From the NCBI GenBank assembly GCA_015056815.1, contig SVFN01000001.1, positions 186,001 through 250,000 on the forward strand: DNA of 64,000 bases, given 5' to 3'. The notes beneath the pieces are model-generated. The model was not told the origin of the DNA. It saw only the letters and a list, made by a program, of their open reading frames with translations, and ran no database searches. Positions 57,158-64,000 of the stretch are shown in pieces. This DNA comes from Lachnospiraceae bacterium (GTDB lineage: Bacteria; Bacillota; Clostridia; Lachnospirales; Lachnospiraceae). A program made the position numbers and the translations under genes. How positions within the stretch are numbered: position 1 is the stretch's first letter; every line of letters starts with the position of its first letter.

Positions 57158-57205
57158 GAGAATTGCGGGAGTGCGAAGCATGGAACGATCCGGATAGCGG
57201 GTTTT
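57158..57205 (-). repeat. Dispersed 48-nt repeat, copy 2
   Basis: Ungapped 38/48 match on the minus strand to 29086-29133. It lies in the spacer between the derlin-like gene and the sigma-like gene. On the minus strand it reads KTRYPDRSMLRTPAIL within a longer GTG-started frame that continues into the antisense of the derlin-like gene. Confidence 0.75.
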
Positions 57206-57237
57206 GTCCACGACACGATTATAGGAGAAAATAATAT

Positions 57238-57981
57238 ATGAATCAGGAGATCATATTCCGGAGACAACTGGAAGAAATTGTTAAGACAGCGAGAAAGCAG
57301 GGAATGTATCTTGCGAAAGAACAGGTGCGGGAAGAATTCCCGGAGCTGGTGGAAAAAGAAGACAAACTGGAGCTGGTTTATCAGTATCTGAAAGGTCAGC
57401 ATATCACTGTTGGAGAAGGAGAAGAGCCGCAGATCCTTCTTTCGGATGAGGATCAGTATTTTCTGGACAGGTATCTGGAGGAGATCAAAGAAAAAGCGCA
57501 GGTTGATCCGGAGGAAAAAACAGAGATCATACTGGCGGCCATGGCAGAAAGCGAAGAAGCAAAACAGAGGCTGATAGAGATTTATCTGCCGGACGTGGCA
57601 GAGATTGCCAGGCTTTATACCGGACAGGGTGTTTATCTGGAAGATTTGATCGGAGAGGGAAATGTAGCCCTTCTTTCGGTGATCCCAATGCTGACTGTTC
57701 TGGAGGATCCGGCGGAGGCAGACGGGTTTGTCGGAAAGTTTCTGATGGATGCGATGGAAAAGTTTTTGCAGGAAGAGGAAAATTCAAAAGAGCTGGATGA
57801 GCAGGTGCTTGCGAAAGTCAATGATGTGGCACAGGCGGCGAAAAAACTGTATGAAGAACTCCGCCGTAAAGTCACTGTGGAAGAGCTTGCGAATGAAAGC
57901 GGAATGACACCGGAACAGATCACAGAAGCGGTCAGAGCATGCGGAGATCAGATCGAAGAGATTGAAACCGGGCAGGTGTAG
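57238..57981 (+). CDS. Sigma-70-like protein lacking region 4
   Basis: 247 residues, acidic. Residues about 1-55 resemble sigma region 1.1. Residues about 105-140 match regions 2.1-2.2 (RLIEIYLPDVAEIARLYTGQGVYLEDLIGEGNVALL). The DNA-melting aromatic segment 2.3-2.4 is not preserved. Residues about 198-240 match region 3 (KKLYEELRRKVTVEELANESGMTPEQITEAV). Region 4, which binds the -35 box, is absent. It could bind core polymerase without normal promoter recognition, as a modulator or decoy (inference). TAGGAGAA site; followed 12 nt later by a small conserved gene. Confidence 0.72.
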   Translation: MNQEIIFRRQLEEIVKTARKQGMYLAKEQVREEFPELVEKEDKLELVYQYLKGQHITVGEGEEPQILLSDEDQYFLDRYLEEIKEKAQVDPEEKTEIILAAMAESEEAKQRLIEIYLPDVAEIARLYTGQGVYLEDLIGEGNVALLSVIPMLTVLEDPAEADGFVGKFLMDAMEKFLQEEENSKELDEQVLAKVNDVAQAAKKLYEELRRKVTVEELANESGMTPEQITEAVRACGDQIEEIETGQV

Positions 57982-57993
57982 GAGAGAAACACT

Positions 57994-58419
57994 ATGATTA
58001 AATTAAGGGAGAATGACTTTAAATACGTCATACAGGATATTTCACATGTATATATCGGCGCCAGAATGAATTATGAAGAAGTCGGCGAACACTATGACAC
58101 ACCGGCACGTTTAAAGAGTGCCATCTACCGGTGCATAATGGAGGAAACGCCAATAGAGACACTTATCTGCGATCATCTTCTAGCCATCAAGAAGGGATCG
58201 AAAAGCTATTATGTCTATCATCAGCTGGGCGCTAAGATCAAAGTGGGATATTTTGTTAAAAAAGTAGATAAAAAAGGCAGAGAGCAGGAGGAATACATCA
58301 GCAGGAAATATTCTTTCGATGATTTCATGGAGGAACAGAGTCTTTGGGAGAAGGATAATGACTATATCATACAGGAGATTTATTTCTCCAAGCGTAAACT
58401 GATGTCCCTGGCTATCTGA
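57994..58419 (+). CDS. Conserved hypothetical protein, 141 residues
   Basis: Soluble small protein starting MIKLRENDFKYVIQDISHVYIG, with basic C-terminal half (KVGYFVKKVDKKGREQEEYIS). No motif I recognise. It lies 12 nt after the sigma-like gene, so it is likely cotranscribed with it, and 72 nt before the M16C peptidase. Confidence 0.8.
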   Translation: MIKLRENDFKYVIQDISHVYIGARMNYEEVGEHYDTPARLKSAIYRCIMEETPIETLICDHLLAIKKGSKSYYVYHQLGAKIKVGYFVKKVDKKGREQEEYISRKYSFDDFMEEQSLWEKDNDYIIQEIYFSKRKLMSLAI

Positions 58420-58491
58420 ACGTGATCTGTGCAGAACGTTACGAAGCGTTCGGCACGGACACATCAAAACAAAAAAGATTAGGAGCAGATT

Positions 58492-61416
58492 ATGAGTTTG
58501 AAAAATATAGAAGCATATCAAATGATCGAAGAGCGCAAGATTGGAGATCTGAATTCAGAGGGATTTCTTCTGCGCCATAAAAAAACAGGGGCAAGAGTGT
58601 GTGTCCTTCAAAATGATGATGATAATAAAGTGTTCTGTGTGGGATTCAGAACACCGCCGAAAGACAGCACAGGTGTTGCGCATATCATTGAGCATTCTGT
58701 TCTGTGCGGCTCAGAAAAATTTCCGGTAAAGGATCCTTTTGTCGAGCTGGTAAAAGGTTCTTTGAATACATTTTTAAATGCGATGACATATCCGGACAAG
58801 ACCGTTTACCCGGTAGCAAGCTGTAACGACAAAGATCTGCAGAATCTGATGGATGTTTATCTGGATGCGGTATTTCATCCGAAAATCTATAAAGAAAAGA
58901 AGATTTTCGAGCAGGAAGGCTGGCATTATGAATGTGAGGATCTGCAAAGCCCGTTAACGGTCAACGGAGTTGTTTACAATGAAATGAAAGGGGCTTTTTC
59001 TTCTCCGGATGACGTTGTGGAGCGGGAGATCATGAATACATTGTTTCCGGATACGACCTACGGTGTGGAGTCCGGCGGAGATCCGGAAGTGATACCGGAG
59101 CTGACCTACGAGGCTTTTCTGGATTTCCACAGACGTTTTTATCATCCCTCCAACAGCTATATCTATCTTTATGGCAATATGGATATGGAGGAAAAACTCC
59201 GCTGGATCGACGAAGCGTATCTTAAAGATTATGACCGGTTGGAAATAGACAGCAGGGTCGAAGAACAAAAGAGCTTTGAAGCACCTGTCAGGGTCACAAA
59301 GGAATATCCGATCTCAGACAGTGAAAGTGAGAAGAAAAACACGTATCTGACGTACAATACTGTTATCGGTAACAATCTGGACAAAGAGCTGTATATTGCT
59401 TTTCAGATTCTGGATTATGTTATCTCATCTGCACCGGGGGCACCTTTAAAAAAAGCACTGATCGATGCCGGGATAGGAAGTGAAGTATACAGCAGTTACG
59501 AAAACGGGATTTTCCAGCCCTATTTTTCGGTTACGGCAAAGGGAGCCGATAAAGAAGAGGAAGAACGGTTTAAGCAGATCATAGAAAAAACACTGGAGGA
59601 TCTTGCGCAAAACGGGATTAACCGGGTTTCTCTTTTAGCCGGTATCAATTATTACGAGTTTAAATACAAAGAGGCAGATTTCGGAAGCTATCCGAAAGGG
59701 CTGATGTATGGACTTCAGGCTTATGACAGCTGGCTTTACGATGAAAATGAACCGTTTATGCATATTGAGTCGAATGCAACGTTTGCTGCTTTGCGAAGCA
59801 AAGTGGAAGAGGGATATTTTGAGGAGCTGATCCGAAAATACCTGATCGGGAATCCACATAAGGCAATTCTGACAGTGATTCCGGTAAAAGGACTTGTGAC
59901 CAAACAGGAAAAAGAGCTGGAGAAGAAACTGACAGCCTATAAAAACAGTCTTTCCGAAGAACAGATCGCGCAGATCGTAAAACATACCAAAGAGCTGAAA
60001 GCATATCAGGAGTCGGAAGATTCCGAAGAGGATCTGCAAAAGATCCCGCTTTTAAAACGGGCAGATCTGACAAAAGAGGCACAAGGGTATATCAATGAAG
60101 AACGCCTCAAGGGAGAGACAAAGGTTTTATATCATGATATCTTTACCAATGGTGTGTCCTATATCCGGTGTATGTTTGCATTGCAAAATATTGACGAGGA
60201 ATTACTGCCGTATCTGTCCATTCTCAAAACGGTTCTTGGCTATGTGGATACAAAGAACTACAGTTATGGAGATCTGTACGATCAGGTAAATCTGATGACA
60301 GGCGGGATGAGCAGCAGTGTGAGTATTTATGTGGATTCCAAAAACCTGTCGGAATATCACATGAACTATGAGGTTAAGATCAAAGCATTCGATGAACATG
60401 TGAAAGATGCATTTGACCTGCTGGAAGAAATTCTGTTTACTTCAAAGCTTGAGGACAAAAAGCGTCTTAGGGAGATCATTGCTGAAAACAAGAGCAGAGT
60501 ACAGTCAGCACTACAGGGAAGCGGACATATTGTAGCGGCACTTCATGCACAATCCGGCTTTTCAGAGACGGCCTGCATTCAGGAGCGTCTGGCCGGCATG
60601 TATTTTTACAGAGTATTGGAAAGACTGGAGCGTGATTTCGATGCACAATATGAAGAGATCCTTGCAAAACTGAAAGAATGTGTGCATAGGATCTTTCGCA
60701 AGGAGAATTTCATGCTGGACTTTACCGGAGGCAGGGAGGCTCTTCTTACATCGGAGGAATGTCTGTCAGAATTTACGGCCAAGATGTATACCACAGATGA
60801 GCCGAAGCGGGAATTAAAGATCACGCCTGTGGCCTCAAAAGATGGCTTCATGTCGGCATCCCAGGTGCAGTATGTCTGCAGAGCCGGCAATTACATCCAA
60901 AAAGGACTTCCTTATACAGGAGCATTACGTGTTCTCAAAGTCATGATGGGATACGAATACCTTTGGCTTCAGGTGCGCGTAAAGGGCGGTGCTTACGGAT
61001 GTATGAGCAGTTTTTCAAAGACAGGGGAATGTTATTTTGTCTCTTACAGAGATCCGAATCTGGAAAAAACGATAGATGTGTTTGAACATGCGGCGGAATT
61101 TGTGAAGAATTATGATGTGGATGAGAGAACACTGACACAGTTTGTTATCGGCACGATCAGTGACAAGGACACACCTCTGACACCGCAGGCGAAGGGAGCA
61201 CGCTCTCTGGCGGCCTATATGTCCAATTATACTCTGGAGGATGAACAGAAGGAACGGGATGAGATCTTAAATATTGACGCGGATACGCTTCGTTCTTTGT
61301 CGGAATACATTGATGCCTTTATCGGGGATGGCTATCTTTGTGTGGTGGGAAATGAGAAGCGCCTGAAAGAAAATGAGCAGTTGTTTGACCATGTTGAAAT
61401 GCTCTTTCAGGAATAG
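58492..61416 (+). CDS. M16C zinc peptidase (presequence protease-like)
   Basis: 974 residues, full length for the M16C family (PreP, falcilysin), which degrade free peptides in a closed chamber. Inverted zinc motif HIIEH at residues 64-68, with the distal Glu in the KKIFEQEGWHYE helix. The C-terminal half has the family's RVKGGAYGCMSSFSKTG substrate-binding segment. No signal peptide, so cytoplasmic. AGGAGCAG site. Confidence 0.95.
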   Translation: MSLKNIEAYQMIEERKIGDLNSEGFLLRHKKTGARVCVLQNDDDNKVFCVGFRTPPKDSTGVAHIIEHSVLCGSEKFPVKDPFVELVKGSLNTFLNAMTYPDKTVYPVASCNDKDLQNLMDVYLDAVFHPKIYKEKKIFEQEGWHYECEDLQSPLTVNGVVYNEMKGAFSSPDDVVEREIMNTLFPDTTYGVESGGDPEVIPELTYEAFLDFHRRFYHPSNSYIYLYGNMDMEEKLRWIDEAYLKDYDRLEIDSRVEEQKSFEAPVRVTKEYPISDSESEKKNTYLTYNTVIGNNLDKELYIAFQILDYVISSAPGAPLKKALIDAGIGSEVYSSYENGIFQPYFSVTAKGADKEEEERFKQIIEKTLEDLAQNGINRVSLLAGINYYEFKYKEADFGSYPKGLMYGLQAYDSWLYDENEPFMHIESNATFAALRSKVEEGYFEELIRKYLIGNPHKAILTVIPVKGLVTKQEKELEKKLTAYKNSLSEEQIAQIVKHTKELKAYQESEDSEEDLQKIPLLKRADLTKEAQGYINEERLKGETKVLYHDIFTNGVSYIRCMFALQNIDEELLPYLSILKTVLGYVDTKNYSYGDLYDQVNLMTGGMSSSVSIYVDSKNLSEYHMNYEVKIKAFDEHVKDAFDLLEEILFTSKLEDKKRLREIIAENKSRVQSALQGSGHIVAALHAQSGFSETACIQERLAGMYFYRVLERLERDFDAQYEEILAKLKECVHRIFRKENFMLDFTGGREALLTSEECLSEFTAKMYTTDEPKRELKITPVASKDGFMSASQVQYVCRAGNYIQKGLPYTGALRVLKVMMGYEYLWLQVRVKGGAYGCMSSFSKTGECYFVSYRDPNLEKTIDVFEHAAEFVKNYDVDERTLTQFVIGTISDKDTPLTPQAKGARSLAAYMSNYTLEDEQKERDEILNIDADTLRSLSEYIDAFIGDGYLCVVGNEKRLKENEQLFDHVEMLFQE

Positions 61417-61539
61417 ATAAAAAATGATAAAAAAACAAGATTTCCTGCAACATATTTACAAAACGGATTGTATAATAAGCAGAAAACGAAAAACGGTTTT
61501 CTTATGCAGCTTATAAACTTACAATAAGGAGAATGGATT

Positions 61540-62715
61540 ATGAGGAAGATGGGGAAAAGAACAAAGGCGATAGCATTGGCGATTTTGATAGCAGCTGCGG
61601 CGGCGGGCTGTGGGAATGGCGCGGATTATGATTCGGCGGCAACAGCGCCGGCGTATGAGTCACAGAAAGCGTCAGGTAACGGTGCGGATTCTTATGGGGA
61701 ATACGATTATGACGACGCTTCCTATGAGGCTTCCGATGATGTCTACAGTGAGGAGGCGACAGAAGCTGCCGGGGCAGACAGTGGGAGCGTGACTGTTGAA
61801 GAGGGGGCAGATACCAAAGCCTCCACGAAAAAAAGCAACCGTAAGCTGATCCGCACGATCGATATGAGTGTCGAAACGGAACAGTTTGATGAACTGGTGG
61901 CAAATGTGACAGCTAAGACGAATACACTGGGCGGTTATATTGAGACCAGCAATATCTGGGAAGATAATTATTACGGCAATTCCGGAACGCAGCAAAAGCA
62001 GAAGCATGCTTCTTTTTCATTCCGAATTCCGAAAGATCAGATGGATTTGTTTATTACGATGGTCGAGGGTGGAACCAATGTCACACATAAACAGGAATCC
62101 ATGGATGATGTGACATTGACTTATGTGGATATTGAAAGTCATAAGAAAGCTCTTCAGACAGAACAGGACAGACTGTTAGAGCTTCTTGCACAGGCAGAGG
62201 ATATGGATGTGATCTTAACGATCGAGAACCGTCTGACAGAGATCCGTTATCAGGTACAGAGCATGGAATCGCAGCTTCGTACTTATGACGACCAGGTGGA
62301 TTATTCCACACTGAAACTGGAAGTGACCGAAGTGGTCAGATACACACCGGTCGTAGAAGATAAATCGGCATGGACGCAGATGAAGACCGGATTTATGAAC
62401 AGTCTTTACAGTGTCGGAAGAGGATTGCTGAATTTCTTTATCTGGTTTGTGGTACACATTCCACAGTTGATCATCTGGGCAGTCATTATCTTTATCCTTG
62501 TACTGATCGTGAAGAAGATCCGCAAAAAGAAAAGCGCCAATCCGAGCAAACGTCAGTTGAAGCGCGAGGCAAAGCGCCAGGCGAAGATCGATGCCATGCG
62601 AAAAAAGGCGGAAGCAAACGGTATGGCTGTTACAACCGACTCAACAGAGCAAAATGAGACGATGACGGAAGAAAATGCCGGACAGGAGTCGGCTGCAGAG
62701 TCTGATAAGGAATAA
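61540..62715 (+). CDS. DUF4349 lipoprotein with C-terminal membrane anchor
   Basis: 391 residues. Lipoprotein signal with lipobox AAGC (Cys24), then an Asp/Ser/Glu-rich linker. The DUF4349 core runs from about 105: IRTIDMSVETEQFDEL, GGYIETSNIW, FSFRIPKDQMDLFI, a coiled coil (ESHKKALQTEQDRLLELLAQAEDMD, shown in part) and DYSTLKLEVTEV. One membrane helix near 305-325 (HIPQLIIWAVIIFILVLIV), then a basic cytoplasmic tail ending acidic. AAGGAG site. Function of the family is unknown. Confidence 0.9.
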   Translation: MRKMGKRTKAIALAILIAAAAAGCGNGADYDSAATAPAYESQKASGNGADSYGEYDYDDASYEASDDVYSEEATEAAGADSGSVTVEEGADTKASTKKSNRKLIRTIDMSVETEQFDELVANVTAKTNTLGGYIETSNIWEDNYYGNSGTQQKQKHASFSFRIPKDQMDLFITMVEGGTNVTHKQESMDDVTLTYVDIESHKKALQTEQDRLLELLAQAEDMDVILTIENRLTEIRYQVQSMESQLRTYDDQVDYSTLKLEVTEVVRYTPVVEDKSAWTQMKTGFMNSLYSVGRGLLNFFIWFVVHIPQLIIWAVIIFILVLIVKKIRKKKSANPSKRQLKREAKRQAKIDAMRKKAEANGMAVTTDSTEQNETMTEENAGQESAAESDKE

Positions 62716-62739
62716 AATCAAAGAAAGCGAACGAGAAAT

Positions 62740-63648
62740 ATGGAGAATCATACCACAAAAACAGGATTCGCAACACTGATCGGAAGACCGAATGTAGGCA
62801 AATCCACATTAATGAACCAGCTGATCGGTCAAAAGATCGCGATCACTTCCAACAAACCGCAAACCACAAGAAACCGGATACAGACGGTCTTTACGGACGA
62901 CCGGGGCCAGATTGTTTTTCTGGATACACCCGGGATCCACAAGGCTAAAAACAAACTGGGCAATTACATGGTAAGTGTGGCGGAGCATACCTTAAAAGAG
63001 GTGGATGTCATCTTATGGCTGGTGGAGCCTACGACCTTTATCGGTGCCGGAGAGCGTCATATCATAGAACGTCTGAAGCGTGTGAACACACCTGTGATCC
63101 TGGTGGTCAACAAGATCGATACGGTCAAAAATGAGGAATTGCTGCAGTGTATTGATACCTACCGCACAGAATACGATTTTGCGGAAGTGGTTCCGGTATC
63201 GGCCAAAAGCGGTAAAAATAAAGAAGAACTGTTGAAATGCATTTATCAGTATCTGCCCTATGGCCCCATGTTTTATGATGAGGATACCATTACCGATCAG
63301 CCGGAGCGTGCGATCGTGGCGGAGTTGATCAGAGAGCAGGCGCTTCATGCACTGGATGATGAGATACCGCATGGAATCGCAGTGTCAGTTGACTCCATGA
63401 AGTATCGGAAAAACATTGTCGATATCGATGCGACGATCGTCTGTGAAAGAGATTCCCACAAGGGGATCATCATCGGAAAAGGCGGAAGCATGTTAAAAAA
63501 GATCGGATCCAACGCACGCTGGGGCATTGAGGATTTGCTGCAGTGCAAAGCCAATCTGCAGCTTTGGGTCAAAGTAAAAAAGGACTGGAGGGACAGTGAC
63601 TTTTTACTGAAGAATTTTGGATATAGACAGGATGAGATAGAAAAGTAG
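62740..63648 (+). CDS. era: GTPase Era
   Basis: 302 residues. Ribosome-assembly GTPase that binds the 3' end of 16S rRNA. G1 GRPNVGKST, G3 DTPGIHKAKN, G4 NKIDTV, G5 VSAKSG. The C-terminal KH domain contains IIIGKGGSMLKKIG. Standard neighbour of recO. Confidence 0.98.
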   Translation: MENHTTKTGFATLIGRPNVGKSTLMNQLIGQKIAITSNKPQTTRNRIQTVFTDDRGQIVFLDTPGIHKAKNKLGNYMVSVAEHTLKEVDVILWLVEPTTFIGAGERHIIERLKRVNTPVILVVNKIDTVKNEELLQCIDTYRTEYDFAEVVPVSAKSGKNKEELLKCIYQYLPYGPMFYDEDTITDQPERAIVAELIREQALHALDDEIPHGIAVSVDSMKYRKNIVDIDATIVCERDSHKGIIIGKGGSMLKKIGSNARWGIEDLLQCKANLQLWVKVKKDWRDSDFLLKNFGYRQDEIEK

Positions 63649-63649
63649 C

Positions 63650-63667
63650 AACCGACTGCCGGTTTTT
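63650..63667 (+). terminator. Weak terminator after era
   Basis: AACCG (63650-63654) and CGGTT (63660-63664) with a 5-nt loop and a T-run to 63667. The stem is short, so partial read-through into the next genes is likely. Confidence 0.35.
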
Positions 63668-63795
63668 GCTAAGAAATACCGGTATAGTTTCTTCCGGAAC
63701 ATGACAACATAAAGAAGGAACAGACTTTACCAGAGAGAGCTGTTTGAATATGGTGGGAAACACTTATCTTTATGTATGTTTAAGGAGGTCGGAAG

Positions 63796-63954
63796 ATGAA
63801 GGAGAGACAGGCGTGGGAGCAGTTTCTGGCTACCGGGAAAGTGGAGGATTATCTGGCATGTGTCGGGAAGGCTTCCGATGAGGAGAAGAATTCCGGGAAG
63901 AAGGCAGACGACCGGACGGTGCGAAATGAGGAAGTAAAGTGCAGGAGTTTGTAG
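63796..63954 (+). CDS. YqzL-like small protein
   Basis: 52 residues from ATG 63796 with an excellent TAAGGAGG site. The N-terminal part MKERQAWEQFLATGKVEDYLA fits the YqzL family pattern (Trp, Phe, TG, YL), and its position between era and recO is where Bacillus carries yqzL. The rest is a charged tail. Its last 16 nt overlap the start of recO. Function unknown. Confidence 0.75.
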   Translation: MKERQAWEQFLATGKVEDYLACVGKASDEEKNSGKKADDRTVRNEEVKCRSL

Positions 63955-64000
63955 AAGTGACAGGAATGGTGCTGTTTGCAGCACCTTCCGGCGAGTATGA
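63939..64000 (+). CDS. recO: DNA repair protein RecO, N-terminus only (cut by window edge)
   Basis: 20 codons from GTG 63939, 4 nt after GAGGAA, overlapping the YqzL-like gene. VQEFVEVTGMVLFAAPSGEYD fits the OB-fold start of RecO (GiVL...p.GE.d). Loads RecA in the RecFOR pathway. The call rests on these residues plus the era-yqzL-recO context. Confidence 0.75.
   Translation, partial: MQEFVEVTGMVLFAAPSGEY

Noticed and set aside
56660-57211. Minus-strand frame of 183 codons over the end of the derlin-like gene
   Set aside because: Mostly antisense of a well-supported coding gene; only its first codons match the dispersed repeat.
63671-63693. Near-palindrome AAGAAATACCGGTATAGTTTCTT after era
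   Set aside because: It could be a binding site, but no promoter is evident around it and the symmetry is imperfect.

Overview
The window looks like chromosomal DNA of a Gram-positive anaerobe of the Clostridia, most likely Lachnospiraceae (inference). Evidence for this includes the PolC-type replicative polymerase, the gene orders frr-uppS-cdsA-dxr-rseP-ispG-polC, rimP-nusA-ylxR-ylxQ-infB-rbfA-nrnA-truB-ribF and era-yqzL-recO, strong AGGAGG ribosome binding sites, BspA-type leucine-rich surface proteins, a fused 2-hydroxyacyl-CoA dehydratase activator, and gut-type glycosidases (GH36, GH30). No rRNA, CRISPR array or intact insertion sequence was seen; there is one tRNA (Glu, anticodon CTC).

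Layout. 1-1425: 3'-truncated ABC-F ATPase on the minus strand. 1.5-8.2 kb: a visibly AT-richer accessory region bounded by two different ATPase/nuclease-like proteins (AAA_14-DUF4143 and AAA-ATPase-like/PDDEXK_9). Between them lie a degenerate RNase H-like protein, an IS4-type transposase remnant, a C-terminal scrap resembling a PglX methyltransferase, another gene fragment, a possible immunity protein, a broken ADP-ribosylglycohydrolase and a DUF3592 membrane protein. 8.3-12.5 kb: secreted protein, GH36 alpha-galactosidase, CE4 polysaccharide deacetylase. 12.5-28.9 kb: bactofilin, pyrH, frr, uppS, cdsA, dxr, rseP, then a three-gene cassette (PP2C-like protein, Ser/Thr kinase, large surface protein) inserted before ispG and polC. 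29-39 kb: intergenic repeat region, tRNA-Glu, an RND exporter with a large coiled-coil insertion, and a 1563-residue modular GH30 glycosidase. 39-47.6 kb: translation/transcription operon rimP to ribF. 47.6-58.4 kb: Na/Pi cotransporter, the convergent dehydratase activator, a chemoreceptor, a derlin/rhomboid-like membrane protein, a sigma-like protein without region 4, and a small conserved hypothetical. 58.5-64 kb: M16C peptidase, DUF4349 lipoprotein, era, a YqzL-like protein and the start of recO.

How it fits together. The housekeeping blocks serve isoprenoid and undecaprenyl-phosphate synthesis (uppS, dxr, ispG), phospholipid synthesis (cdsA), translation and replication. The most noteworthy candidates for new biology are: the translationally coupled PP2C/kinase/surface-protein cassette inside the rseP-ispG interval; a dispersed 48-nt repeat (two copies 28 kb apart, on opposite strands, conserved in a codon-like way); a sigma-like protein without a region 4; and the decayed accessory island at 3-6 kb. 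Start codons were chosen mainly from ribosome binding site position, so several are shorter than the longest open frame.
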